NCBI RefSeq assembly: GCF_037392515.1
Contig: NC_090282.1
Coordinates: 26,583,554 to 26,647,553 of the forward strand
Direction: 5' to 3'
From: Haliotis asinina
Taxonomy: Eukaryota > Mollusca > Gastropoda > Lepetellida > Haliotidae
Length of the DNA: 64,000 nucleotides
Shown here: positions 1 to 10,400 of the stretch, piece after piece
How positions within the stretch are numbered: position 1 is the first letter of the stretch
How the letters are laid out: the number at the start of each line of letters is the position of its first letter
Position numbers and translations under genes: made by a program
Notes under the pieces: generated by a model
Seen by the model: the letters and a program-made list of their open reading frames with translations, nothing else
The model's database searches: none
Told to the model about the DNA's origin: nothing

Positions 1-136
1 AAGTAATTGCATTCAAGCATAATTTCAAATCGATCTTTGAACAAGTGGATAGATGGTTGATAACACGAGCACTTATCGGCAGTTGCTTTGAACATGAGTC
101 CGTAGTTCTGTAATATATGGTGTGAACCTATTTCAG

Positions 137-3100
137 AGTGTTTATTCTGGTACTGGTGGGCCTGAGTATTCTATGGATTCCAGTTCTTCAAGCTGCCCAA
201 GGGGGACAACTCTTCAACTACATTCAAGCAGTTACGGGTTATTTTGCACCGCCAGTTCTCTCCCTTTTCCTCTGCGCCATATTGTGGGGAAGAACAAATG
301 AAAAGGTAATCTACAGTATAATTTCACATGACACAACATGGCCTTTTTCATAATGACTGCATTTCCGGAAACGGAAAATCAGGAAATGTGGATGCTGAAA
401 GCAAACCGCAACGTTTTTTTATGGAAATGCATCCATGTTCACCAAGTACATGCAATCTGACTCGAATCAATAAAGTTCAGATAAAAGTTTGTTCAACTGA
501 CACCAAGATTTACCAGTGAGTGAACTTTGGCCAAATCATCTCATGGAACATTTATTTAAAAAAAACAAACAAAAACAACTACTGCACTTTAAGATTAGAA
601 ATACTCAACGCAATGTTAAACTCCATTTCCACCTCAACCAACCTTTCCTCATATTAAGATAAATCACGTTACGCAATAACTTGACCTTGGCCGCTTTTTC
701 CGGTATAGTGTCTGACATGTATGAAGATACCACTGCAATTACAAGAGGTGCAAACAGATAACAGATTGGGGTCAACATGCGTAGTCTAAGCAGGAACACA
801 TACTGAACCTAAACAAACAGAGCGCTCCCGAAAACTAAAAAAGAAGGCTAAGCCTATGTAAAAGCGGCGTGTAGACGACCCAGTTTGATAAGCTACGGTG
901 ACGGTACAGTCAACTAAATCTGCGCCTTATGTGTTGTGTTGAGCCCGGGGCCCCGTCTCAAAGTGCTACTAAGTAGCGCTACGACTGTCGTAAGCTTTTA
1001 ACATATTGGAGTTACGACTACCTAAGCAGTGTGACTGTCGTATCCCAGTAATGTATTGAAGTTACGATCATCTGTGCTCTTCGACTGTCGTAATCTAATA
1101 ACGTACTGGAGTTACGATTATCTTAGCGCTACTACTGATGTAAGCCAATAACGCGTTAAAGTTATGATCGTCTTAGCGCGACAACTAAGCCAATAACGTA
1201 GTGGAGTTACGATTATCTTTGCGTAACAACTATCGAAAACCAATAACGTATTGAATTTGCTATTATTTTAGCGTTACGACTGTCGTAAGCTCTTTACGTA
1301 TTGGAGTTGCGATCGTCTCAGCGCTACAACTGTCGTAAGCCAAAAACGTATTTGAATTACGATTATCTTCGTGTTACAACTATCGTAAACCAATAATGCA
1401 TTGGAGTTGCTGTTATCTTAGCGCTGTAACTGTCGTAAACTAAAAGCGCGTTGAATTTATGACCGCCTGGCGCTACGAAGGTGGAAGCGTTACTGGCAGT
1501 GAGGACGTGTGAAAATAGTTCATATAATATCAGGGTCTTTTTCATTTAATGTAACTGGTTTGGTTGATCTTGTTTCTGGGTTTGTCGGCTCTGCTCCGTA
1601 TTCATGGGTTTCAGTAAGGAAGCAAGCATCTGATTTCTGGTGTGGGATCGAGGGATTTTCCTATAATATGATAAGGCTCAAACTGATTGCTTTGTTTTGT
1701 GCAAAATATAAAAAAAATCCTTATATGTTTGATACTGAAAATGAAGAGGGTGATTGATGGTGCTTAGCGGATAATCGGAATTATAAAGAAAATCCATACA
1801 AATATAGCTGGCACTTCATGAAATGGTAAAAGTCTAAGTCCTGCATCACACTGGGCATTCTTCCATGACTTTGGGCATTCTTCCCACCCTGGGCATGTAG
1901 CTCGACATCCACAAACAAACTGTCAAAAAGGTTTACAATAAGCAATGTTTCAACACAGGGTGCTTTCTGGGGCATGATGATAGGCTTGGTAATCGGTTTG
2001 GTCCGGATGGGGTTGGACTTCGGCTACGGAACCCCAGGATGCGGCGAGGTGGATAATCGTCCTCTCATCATCTCCAAGGTCCACTTCCTCCATTTCACCA
2101 TTCTACTCTTCGTCGTCAGCATGGTCTCCACCGTCGTCATTTCCACCCTCACCCAACCACAGAAGACGTCGCATGTGAGTAATGAATTCCCTGTTGGTAT
2201 TGACTGACTTTTGTTTTACACCGCTTTCGGCAATATTTCAGCAAAATCACGTCGAGTGACACCAGAAATGGAACTGTTGTTAATAAAGGTCCCCCCATTT
2301 GTTTGGGCCTTATGTCTGCTCTGTATAGCTTACAAAGAAATATCTGTGTTGGGGTAACCTAGTGCTTAAAGCGTTCGCTCGTCATTCCGAAGACCTGGTT
2401 CGACTCCCAGTGAGGGAGGCCTGTTTTTGGTGCATTTTTCAATATTGCATAAAGTGGCATAAAGCCATATTCACTCACTACTATCAAAGAAGTCGTAAGG
2501 AAAACAGTATAGATGACGATTAACGTCAGGCTTTATCACGGCGGTTCACACGAGCCAGTGGTTGATATCACGAAGGCGGGTTACGAAAACAATCAACCAT
2601 GCGACAGAGCCTCGTCGCCCGATCTCCATATCAACCGTGTAGTAAAATGTTACTTATTTGAACCCGTAATACTGACAGGACTATTCACAACTCTAGCAAC
2701 AGCTGTTAGTTCATAGCACTTGAATAGGTACACGGCGACACTATACGGACGAGATGACATGCACCCTTGCTGATGACGTGAGGTAATCCATATAACTATT
2801 TCAAGTACCTGCAGTGCTTGCAACCCGCTGTTAAGCGGTGGGCCCATAAAACATAGGGATTGGACCTTGCCGTATTAAAGTAACACCTGTAACAACAGAA
2901 AGGAGTACACCTCGTCGAATTCTAGTTGTAGCTGAGTAAAACACGTGGATATCTTAGACTGAAACATTCATTTGCAGCGCACGTAATGTATGGGAATAAT
3001 GTTTCTCTATAAAGTACAGATCCTTGTCTTGTTTTGAGTCGTGTCACATCCGGGATTCTCACACTCTCAGAGCTAAGCCCCTATAAGTCAGCAACCTAAC

Positions 3101-4269
3101 CCACTCAGCCACCGAGGCAGTTGGTGATCCAGATAGTGTGGGGTCGATTCTAGCACAACACTTAACCCTAAAAAGTACCAGGATCTGTACTTTTCTAAGA
3201 AAGTGTAATCCGAAATATGACACGTGATGTTTGAACACTTTCCTTGTCAATGCCTCTTGCTTTGTCGCAGTCCATCCGACTGACATGGTGGACGAGACAC
3301 AGCCAGGAGGATCGGGAAGAGTTCCCGGAGGAAAAAGCACGCAGGGAGAAGGGCCAAGCTCAGAGGAGAACTGATATGGCGAACCGCGAGCCTGTGGGTA
3401 AGGACGTACATGTATTTTTACGTCGCCTAAGAAATGACCCAGACAGTGTACAGATACGTTTACGTGAACAAACACGACTGTGTCCAGCAGTCACCTCTGT
3501 TTACTGATACTAAAGGCCAACAGATGAACATCACCATAGACAGATCCAGACGTGGACGGTGTAGAGGCGCGCACTCTGCACTACCCCTATCCCCACCCCC
3601 TTCACCCCAGCTTACTTACAGGTTGACATCAACATGCCATGTTGTATTCAAATCAAATTTTTGTCCCCGTTTAGATTAACCGCCAGATATGAAATTAATA
3701 TCACGATTGTATTCAGTAATCCTTCCTTGTCACAGATGTACGGGCAGAAGGGCTATCATGAACATACAGTATTGTATTCAACAATGCCTTCAGTCACAGA
3801 AAAACGGTAGACACATAAAGACGAAAGTACATTATTGTAATCAGTTTTCGACTTCCTAATATGTTAAGGGCAGATACGTTAACAGGAACATACAGTATTG
3901 TATGCACTTCGTTCATATACGAAAGGACAGGTGGATTTAATTAACATGACCACACGGTATTGTATTCCCTAAACTCCTTCAGTCACAATACAAAGCAAAC
4001 ACATACACATGAACATAATATTACACTACTGTGGACACTCATGGCTTTCGTTCACAGATGTGGCATCCTTGCCGAAGTGGCGACGTATCTTGTACTTGGT
4101 ATGCGGATATGAACCTCCACAGGCAAATGTGATCTCAGAGGAAGAGGAGGAAATGCAGAAGAAGGTCCTGACATCTATAGAGGAGACGCCCAGGTGGAGA
4201 ATGTTCGTCAACGTCAACGCATTTGTGCTTATGACAATGGGTATCTTTCTATGGGGTTTTTTCGGCTGA
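137..4269 (+). CDS. SLC5-family sodium/solute cotransporter, C-terminal four exons (partial; 5' end outside window)
   Basis: Four exons are supported by AG/GT borders and matching phases: 137-305 (first base completes a codon from an upstream exon), 1959-2174, 3271-3397 and 4058-4269, ending in TGA at 4267-4269. About 240 codons are present. The first exon reads VFILVLVGLSILWIPVLQAA and then YFAPPVLSLFLCAILWGR, two of the late helices of the SSS fold. The second gives FWGMMIGLVIGLVRM, the SGLT signature GYGTPGC and another helix. The third is a charged cytoplasmic loop (TRHSQEDREEF). The last has an acidic stretch EEEEEM and a terminal helix VNAFVLMTMGIFLWGFFG. This order matches the C-terminal third of SGLT proteins (SLC5A1/2/4/9), which move sugar or related solutes into cells with sodium across the plasma membrane. 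The substrate cannot be told from this part. Upstream exons with the sodium- and sugar-binding residues lie outside the window. Confidence 0.9.
945..1480. repeat. Degenerate 50-bp tandem array grown from a MITE-like end (intron of SLC5 gene)
   Basis: About ten diverged units of ~50 bp follow one another, each with a GTTACGAT-like start, a TTAGCGCTAC-like middle and an ACTGTCGTAAGC / AATAACGTATTG-like end. The first unit is preceded by GGGGCCCCGTCTCAAAG, the kind of terminal sequence also seen at 25867-25990 (GTGAAACGGGGCCCTGG on the same strand). The shared GTCGTAAG words link it to the inverted repeat at 26379-26475. Confidence 0.7.
2208..2272 (-). repeat. SINE family A fragment, 3' part
   Basis: The segment reads TTTACACCGCTTTCGGCAAT and later ACACCAGAAATGG. 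It is the reverse complement of the family A tail (CCATTTCTGGTGTC ... AATATTGC ... GCGGTGTAAAAC). Confidence 0.6.
2345..2482 (+). repeat. tRNA-derived SINE, family A, full or nearly full copy
   Basis: A tRNA-like head carries an A-box-like segment (TAACCTAGTGCTTAAAGCG) and a B-box-like segment (GGTTCGACTCC), followed by a short body and a TCACTCACTA tail. The same head and tail recur many times in this window in both orientations. Confidence 0.75.
3010..3200 (-). repeat. tRNA-like repeat with inverted ends (family D)
   Basis: The inner part CATCCGGGATTCTCACACTC resembles a reversed tRNA B-box region and is shared with 15875-15985 (CATCCGGGATTCGAACCGAC). Short inverted arms TAAAGTACAGATCCTTG (about 3012-3028) and AGGATCTGTACTTTT (about 3180-3194) flank it. 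It lies inside the SLC5 intron just before the third exon here. Confidence 0.5.
3640..4057 (+). repeat. 61-65 bp periodic degenerate tandem repeat running into a splice acceptor
   Basis: The word ATTGTATTC or a close variant starts at 3641, 3706, 3771, 3834, 3897, 3959 and 4020. Several units then carry a pyrimidine-rich TCACAG-like word about 28 bases later (CTTGTCACAG ending 3735, CAGTCACAG ending 3799). The real acceptor TTCGTTCACAG ends at 4057, in the matching position of the last unit. Confidence 0.65.
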
Positions 4270-6340
4270 ACCATTTACTGTTTCTTAGGGATGTTACCAT
4301 TGATACGCAATACTTACATATATGTGTTTATTTTTTGCTACTTCCATCAGAGAGGTTATTTTTGTGTATTCCCATAATGAAGGTTGTTTTACAGCATAAT
4401 TGTTTTCCATGTTGCATGTATTCCAGTACTGCAGTTTCATTATACCTCAACGTAAGTCTCTTGTAACTGTCCTGAAGCCGAAGGAAAGTCAGGTTGTATG
4501 GGTAGTCAGCTTCGTTATTGCAATGAGTGGACGTTTCGGTGTAGGTACTAACACCGGTATGAAGCAGTATGCTGAAGGCCACAATTTCACATACGAATTG
4601 TATTGAGCTCTATCGCAAATGAACTTCCATTAGCCTTCCTAAGCCTTTTTTATTCAAGTAATTTAATGCAGTTCATCCCACTACACCATGTTTCTTCTTG
4701 CCTTCTAAAAAGCCTTTTCACACAACAGTGAAACTCATCATTCGAGTTCTGCCCTTATTGTTTGAAGTTAATTTTATGGTTTGTAATAGTGATATAAATT
4801 ATTGGTCCAGAATAAGAAGTATGAGTCTCCCCTCATATACCTTTGTGACACACTCTGGACCTGGACTGTTGCCACTGTTTCGAACACTTCCTCTCTTCGG
4901 CTCCTGTATCAGTGATGTACGTTTGCTGTTATTCCTGGCCCGTTACCCTTCTTCATGACAACTCAGCTCTTAAGCTCTGACGACTGACCATTACTCAGCT
5001 GTTAAACTCTGACGATTGGTCATTAACGCTTTCTGTTCACCCAGCACGTTGCTTCCAAGAGCGGCCATAACTCACCGCGCCCTTTAATGTTCAACCTGAG
5101 ATAAGAATGCACATAAACATGACCTAGCAGGGTAGATGGCAACATTACAATACTCATTTGTAGTAACAAAGTGGATAGAGTTTCGATATGAGATAACGTC
5201 TTACCATGACATTTGATACGAAATAGGTTATGACACACTGAGCAGAATACATAACAGCAGTCAGTTCTGGAACTAAATCACTGAAGAGGAATTTTGTTAA
5301 GTGTTTCTACAGATCCCTCTGCAAGAACCGATAAGCTTACTGGATCATTACTTCTGTGACAACAGTGGAGTAAAATGTGTTGTCAACTTTCAATCTGCAT
5401 AGAGGTCAGCAATGTGAAGTTCTTCCCAAGTTGCTGTTGCATTGCTTCAGTCTGAAAACTGCCAAGTATATTCTCTCAAAACCAAAACCACCCTCGGTGG
5501 TACAGGAGAATAAATACATATATACATACACTAGGTAAACAGACAAGAACGGTGGTATCAGAGGGGTGTTATTTAACCTTTAACCTTATATATAATACTT
5601 ACACATTTTGACAATTTCTTCAATTCTGGCATTTTTTGTGCCGATGAAACTTTTAGATTTTGTGCATATTTGGACATTTACAGTGAAATTCATTAACAAA
5701 CATTTGTTTCAAAGGCTACACATCTAAATATATAGTGTATATATTTTGCAATATCTGGAGATTTGCACTGAGGGCATGGTCTGTCCTCACATGATCGCCT
5801 ACTCTACTTGTGATGACACCCATTTGGGGGAATAATTATGTGGATTTCTGAACACATCACTCAACCTGCATCTTTTCAATATATCCTTGACATGTTTCAG
5901 CCAAATATTTTCTAAACCATTTTTTTAAACATGCATCAAGTATTCAATGGTTGTTTTCGATATCTTACTTTTCTAACTGTTTTAAGTGCCAAAGCATGAT
6001 GGTTCTCTTCTCTATTTTAATGTTTGAAGTTGATTATTCCGCAACTAAGCCAAAATGCCTTTCAGTCACATATGTCTGCAAGTTGCATGCAGCATGGTCT
6101 TTTATACACCACACGTGTTACTCATTTCAGATTGAAGTGAAAAATACTTAAAGACCAAAAATGTTGTTCAATAATTATTTGATTTCATAAGGTTATTGTT
6201 TGCACCCACTCTTTTGCACTTTATCCTTTGTTCTGTACTTTAGATCCATAACATACACCTTTCATCATATTATTCGTATCATTCTGCGTCTTCCTTCATG
6301 TAACCAGATGTGAACAGTACATGGTCAATAAAGACAAAAG
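4270..6340 (+). other. Probable 3' UTR of the SLC5 gene
   Basis: AT-rich sequence without coding signal follows the TGA at 4269. AATAAA is present at 5509-5514 and at 6327-6332. The second sits in a CAATAAAG context and is a plausible distal poly(A) signal, which would make the UTR about 2 kb. No splice-flanked exon was recognised here. The true end is uncertain without transcripts. Confidence 0.4.
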
Positions 6341-6988
6341 GAAACTCGGATGTTTGTCATCAAATTGATCAACACACATTCTCGGAATCTTATACATCCT
6401 CAGTATCTAGGGTCACCTTTTTGGCATATAAACTCCAAACTGTTAGATATAATGGGTTCAGCAGTGCTGAAACTGCTGTGTGATACAGGTATCGACAAAA
6501 GTGAGGCTGAATCTGGGTATTTCCCTGGTGGCCATCTTCATCACCATGCGAACTGCCTGCAAACTGGTCAAAGTGCTGATGCATTTGCATATTCAATGTT
6601 TGATCATAGTTGCAGAAAAATGACTTGGAAAAGGGTGTCGAGGCTATGCATTTTCACGGGATGTTTCATAGACTACATCCAGACGTTGAGGAAGGAGTTC
6701 AACACAAGTCATGAGATGAAATGTCTTCCAAAGTAACATACCCTTTTGCACAAACAAACCAGGCGTCAGTCAAGATCAATGTTAAAGAAACAGTTTAGAA
6801 AAGTCCAAGGGTGCACAACTTACTTCTCTCACGTATTTCTGAAAATAGTGAGTTCCTTAATACCCAAAATATATTGCCATCAATAATGGCAACATTGTGT
6901 GTACAGAAACCATTACACTGTTTAAATATACAATAATTTACCTTATCAAAGTGACAAAATGAACAAGACAAGTGTTGTACTGTGATAA

Positions 6989-6994
6989 TTTATT
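6989..6994 (-). terminator. Candidate poly(A) signal of the RSL24D1 gene
   Basis: The plus strand reads TTTATT, which is AATAAA on the gene strand, about 500 bases after the stop codon. This makes the RSL24D1 and SLC5 transcripts convergent, with about 0.65 kb between candidate ends. Confidence 0.4.
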
Positions 6995-7497
6995 CTTATG
7001 TCCACAAAAGTGGCCAAGAACAGTGCATTTCAAATTTTATTCCCAGCAAACCAGGAACACAGTTTCACACTGACTGCTAGGATGCACCAGACCAACACAG
7101 CCTCGATCCTGGCCAAGCACAATATGTCGACCTCAAGTATACACTTGCCCATAAAAATTGTTTCAGTGGTAGCTGAATGAACAGAGGTTGCATCATGATC
7201 TTCATCACATAAAGGAATTGTCCAAACATTACCACAATTAAACATGGTTTGTCCACCATGTGCAAAACATTTACTTTACTTCAAAACAAAGGATCTTGTA
7301 GCAATGAAGTTGTGAATTTCATACAACAAAACCATCAAGGAAGAGTAACTATCATGAATTGATGCCATTCCTTTTGCTCCCTTCTCAGTTGTCTCAGCAA
7401 AGAACACATCAGTAAGTCTTGATTTGTATATTCATGATGAACATATGATAAAATCTCTCCATACTGTGTGCTGACACTGATGTCACATTGTGCTTTG

Positions 7498-10400
7498 TTA
7501 GTTCTCCTCCATGTCCTCATCGTCATCCTCAACTATCACCTCCACCAACTTCTTCTCCTTCTGTGCAGACCGAGCTGCAAAACACAAACCAGTGTCACAG
7601 TCAATCCAAAACACAAACATGCTTGAGTTTTTACTGAACTCCACAACACTCCAGCAGTGGGACAACTTGTGGATAACTGTCAGGACAATACACTACTGAC
7701 TCACAAGCCATCAGATTTTAAATCCTGATTGTTCACATAATATTTACGGAAAAGAAGTGCCATAATAAACTGTCATGCCTCACTGCCTCACATCTGATTT
7801 CATTCAATATATAATACAAAGGTGGTCTGTTTTCTAAATTTGTTATCTGCACATATAAATTTGGGGCAACCCTTTTTTATTTCACGTTTAAGTTTGAATA
7901 GCATGTTTTCCTCCAAGAAATAATCATCTTTATCAGTCATTACACATGCAAATGAACTGTATTTGAAACAGGATGTAAGAAACTTTCATTGATCTTACGG
8001 AGTTAAGTCCCTTTAACAGGTCTACACGTGAACCCACACGTTATGTCAGGCTGTTGACTGGCCTTGTGTGTTTCTTACCACCGCTCTCCACAATGTTACA
8101 CCTATATAATGGTAGTCTGAAAGTAATCAAGTCTGGACCAGACAATCCTTCTGACATGACCATCAATATGTCATTGATGCAATGATGTGTCAACAAAATC
8201 AGTAATCCTGACTGCATTATCTCGTTAGTTGCCTGTTATGACAAGCCTGGGTTACTGAAGACAAATTCTAACTCAGATTTACAGGGGTGGCTGTCAACTT
8301 AACATGTACAGATTTCTGAAATGAAAGTGCATCTCTATATATTCAGACCTACAGTATCATCCATTCATACTGAAGTCTTCGGGGTTTTTCACTAAGCCTG
8401 CTACCCTCACTTACTTAGAGGTCTGCTGTAACAATCGGAAACTGACTTCTGGGGTAAAGATCGTAAAATACTTGGGCTGCATCACATACATTAAGAGGTG
8501 AATATATAATGTCACAAACATTGGATAACGTCTACAAAAACAAGTCAGCTGTTGTATATTTTCCATTATATACTTATGGAAACAAATAAGAGAACATATG
8601 AAAGTTCAACTGTCCCTTATTCCTTACAAGGTTTCTTCACAAGGTACAAATTGCATCGTGGGTGAAATTCTGGAAAATAGGGACATTTGTACTTTCACAT
8701 GTTCCGTTATTCGTTCCTGTGAGTATATTTAGTGAAATAAGGAAAAAGTATGAAATATATACACACTGCAAAGTCCTGAGAATGTGACTGAGACGCATAC
8801 ACATTATTATGTGACAATACTAATCTGCTACACTAACCCATTTCTCTATACGTACCTGCTGGTGACTTAATAAGATGGATGTTCTTCTCAACCTCCTTGA
8901 TGTCGGCCTCCTTCCTTAGTTCCTTGCCCTTCTTTAACCTGGACCACAAAAACACACTTGATAACAACGCACCTCACATGACACAGGTTGCTGTGAAGGA
9001 GTACATCAAAACACTTCAAAGTAAATCTGCTTTATACTATAATACCAATATGTGATGGATTGCCCTCATGGAGAATAGTGTGCATGTGACATTATCTCTC
9101 TTAAATACTCACATACCTGTGTTGATGTATTTCACCTTACATGAATCAGCATGCAGACTGAGCATTTAGTCTCACAAACAGTACGGTTGCACTGAACATG
9201 ATGGTTATCGGACTTGTCTTTGTATAACATTAAGCTAAAGACATAAACTGCTAAGTGGCAAAGACCGCCATGATCCATGACTTGCATCGAAGTACATCAA
9301 TGACGTCCAACGTGTGCCCAATGGTCACCTTCTCCAGATGGACATCACTTATCTCTATTTTCTCCAGTATCATCACAATCTAATGTACTTTATTCAAGGA
9401 GTGAGAGAGTGAGTGAGTGAGTTTAGTTATATGCCACACTCAGCAATATTCCAGCTATATGGCAGCAGTCTGTAAATAATCAAGTCTGGACCAGACAATG
9501 CAGTGATCAACAACATGAGCATCGATCTGCGCAATTGGGAACCGATGACATGTGTCAACAAAGTCAGCAAGCCTGATGACCCAATCCCGTTAGTCGCCTC
9601 TTACGACAAGCATAGTCACCTTTTCATGGCAAGCATGGGTTGCTGAAGGCCTATTCTACTCCGGAACCTTCACGTGTTACTTTATTCAGATGCACACCCA
9701 TCACTGTTAACGATGTTAGGGCGTAAATCATTATTTACTCATGGAATGCATGTGCTCACAAACTTGCAACTACTTATTCCAATTGTTTGCCTCGCGTTTC
9801 TGATGATACACATCAGTAGGACATTCTTCAAAGGCATTTAGAAGTTGGTGAGGCAATACAAGACACTATTATGGATGACAACTTCTTTAATTCTTTTAAC
9901 ACGACGTTTCAAGGCTAATTCTTGCCCCTTCGTCAGGTGGATAATGAGCATAGGTAACATTGCAGAATATATATAGGTATACATGAAGCCAGAGACGTAA
10001 GATGTATATACAAACACATAAATGTAGTTAGGTATGTACAATCACAGAGGAGAGATGAAAAGGAGGAATGTTTGACAATCAGTAGGACAAACTGGCATTA
10101 CCCATCTTCATCACCATAAACAAAGAAAGACTATTTCAAAATCACAGAGAGCAAAGACATACCTGTTTTTAACAAACTGTCTCTCCCTGCGTGACCGGAT
10201 CTCCTGAATTCTCTGCATAGCTTTCACTGAAGGACGAAATAGAGGCTAGGTGTACATTGTTGATTTAATGGTGCAATGACCGACAGTCAAAAACCAGAAG
10301 CAAAATATTTCATGGTCTAGACGTAATAAATATCTCAAGCTGTCTCCAAACATTGATAACTTTCAGTGATGTCTAAGCTATTGATTGTTAGCACTATGAA

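Noticed and set aside
2345-2482. Possible tRNA gene
   Set aside because: The A and B boxes are present, but the cloverleaf is imperfect and the head is fused to a body and tail repeated across the window. It is a SINE. The same applies to the other family A copies.
3059-3475. 138-codon minus-strand open frame
   Set aside because: It overlaps an SLC5 exon in antisense and a tRNA-like repeat, and has no family resemblance.
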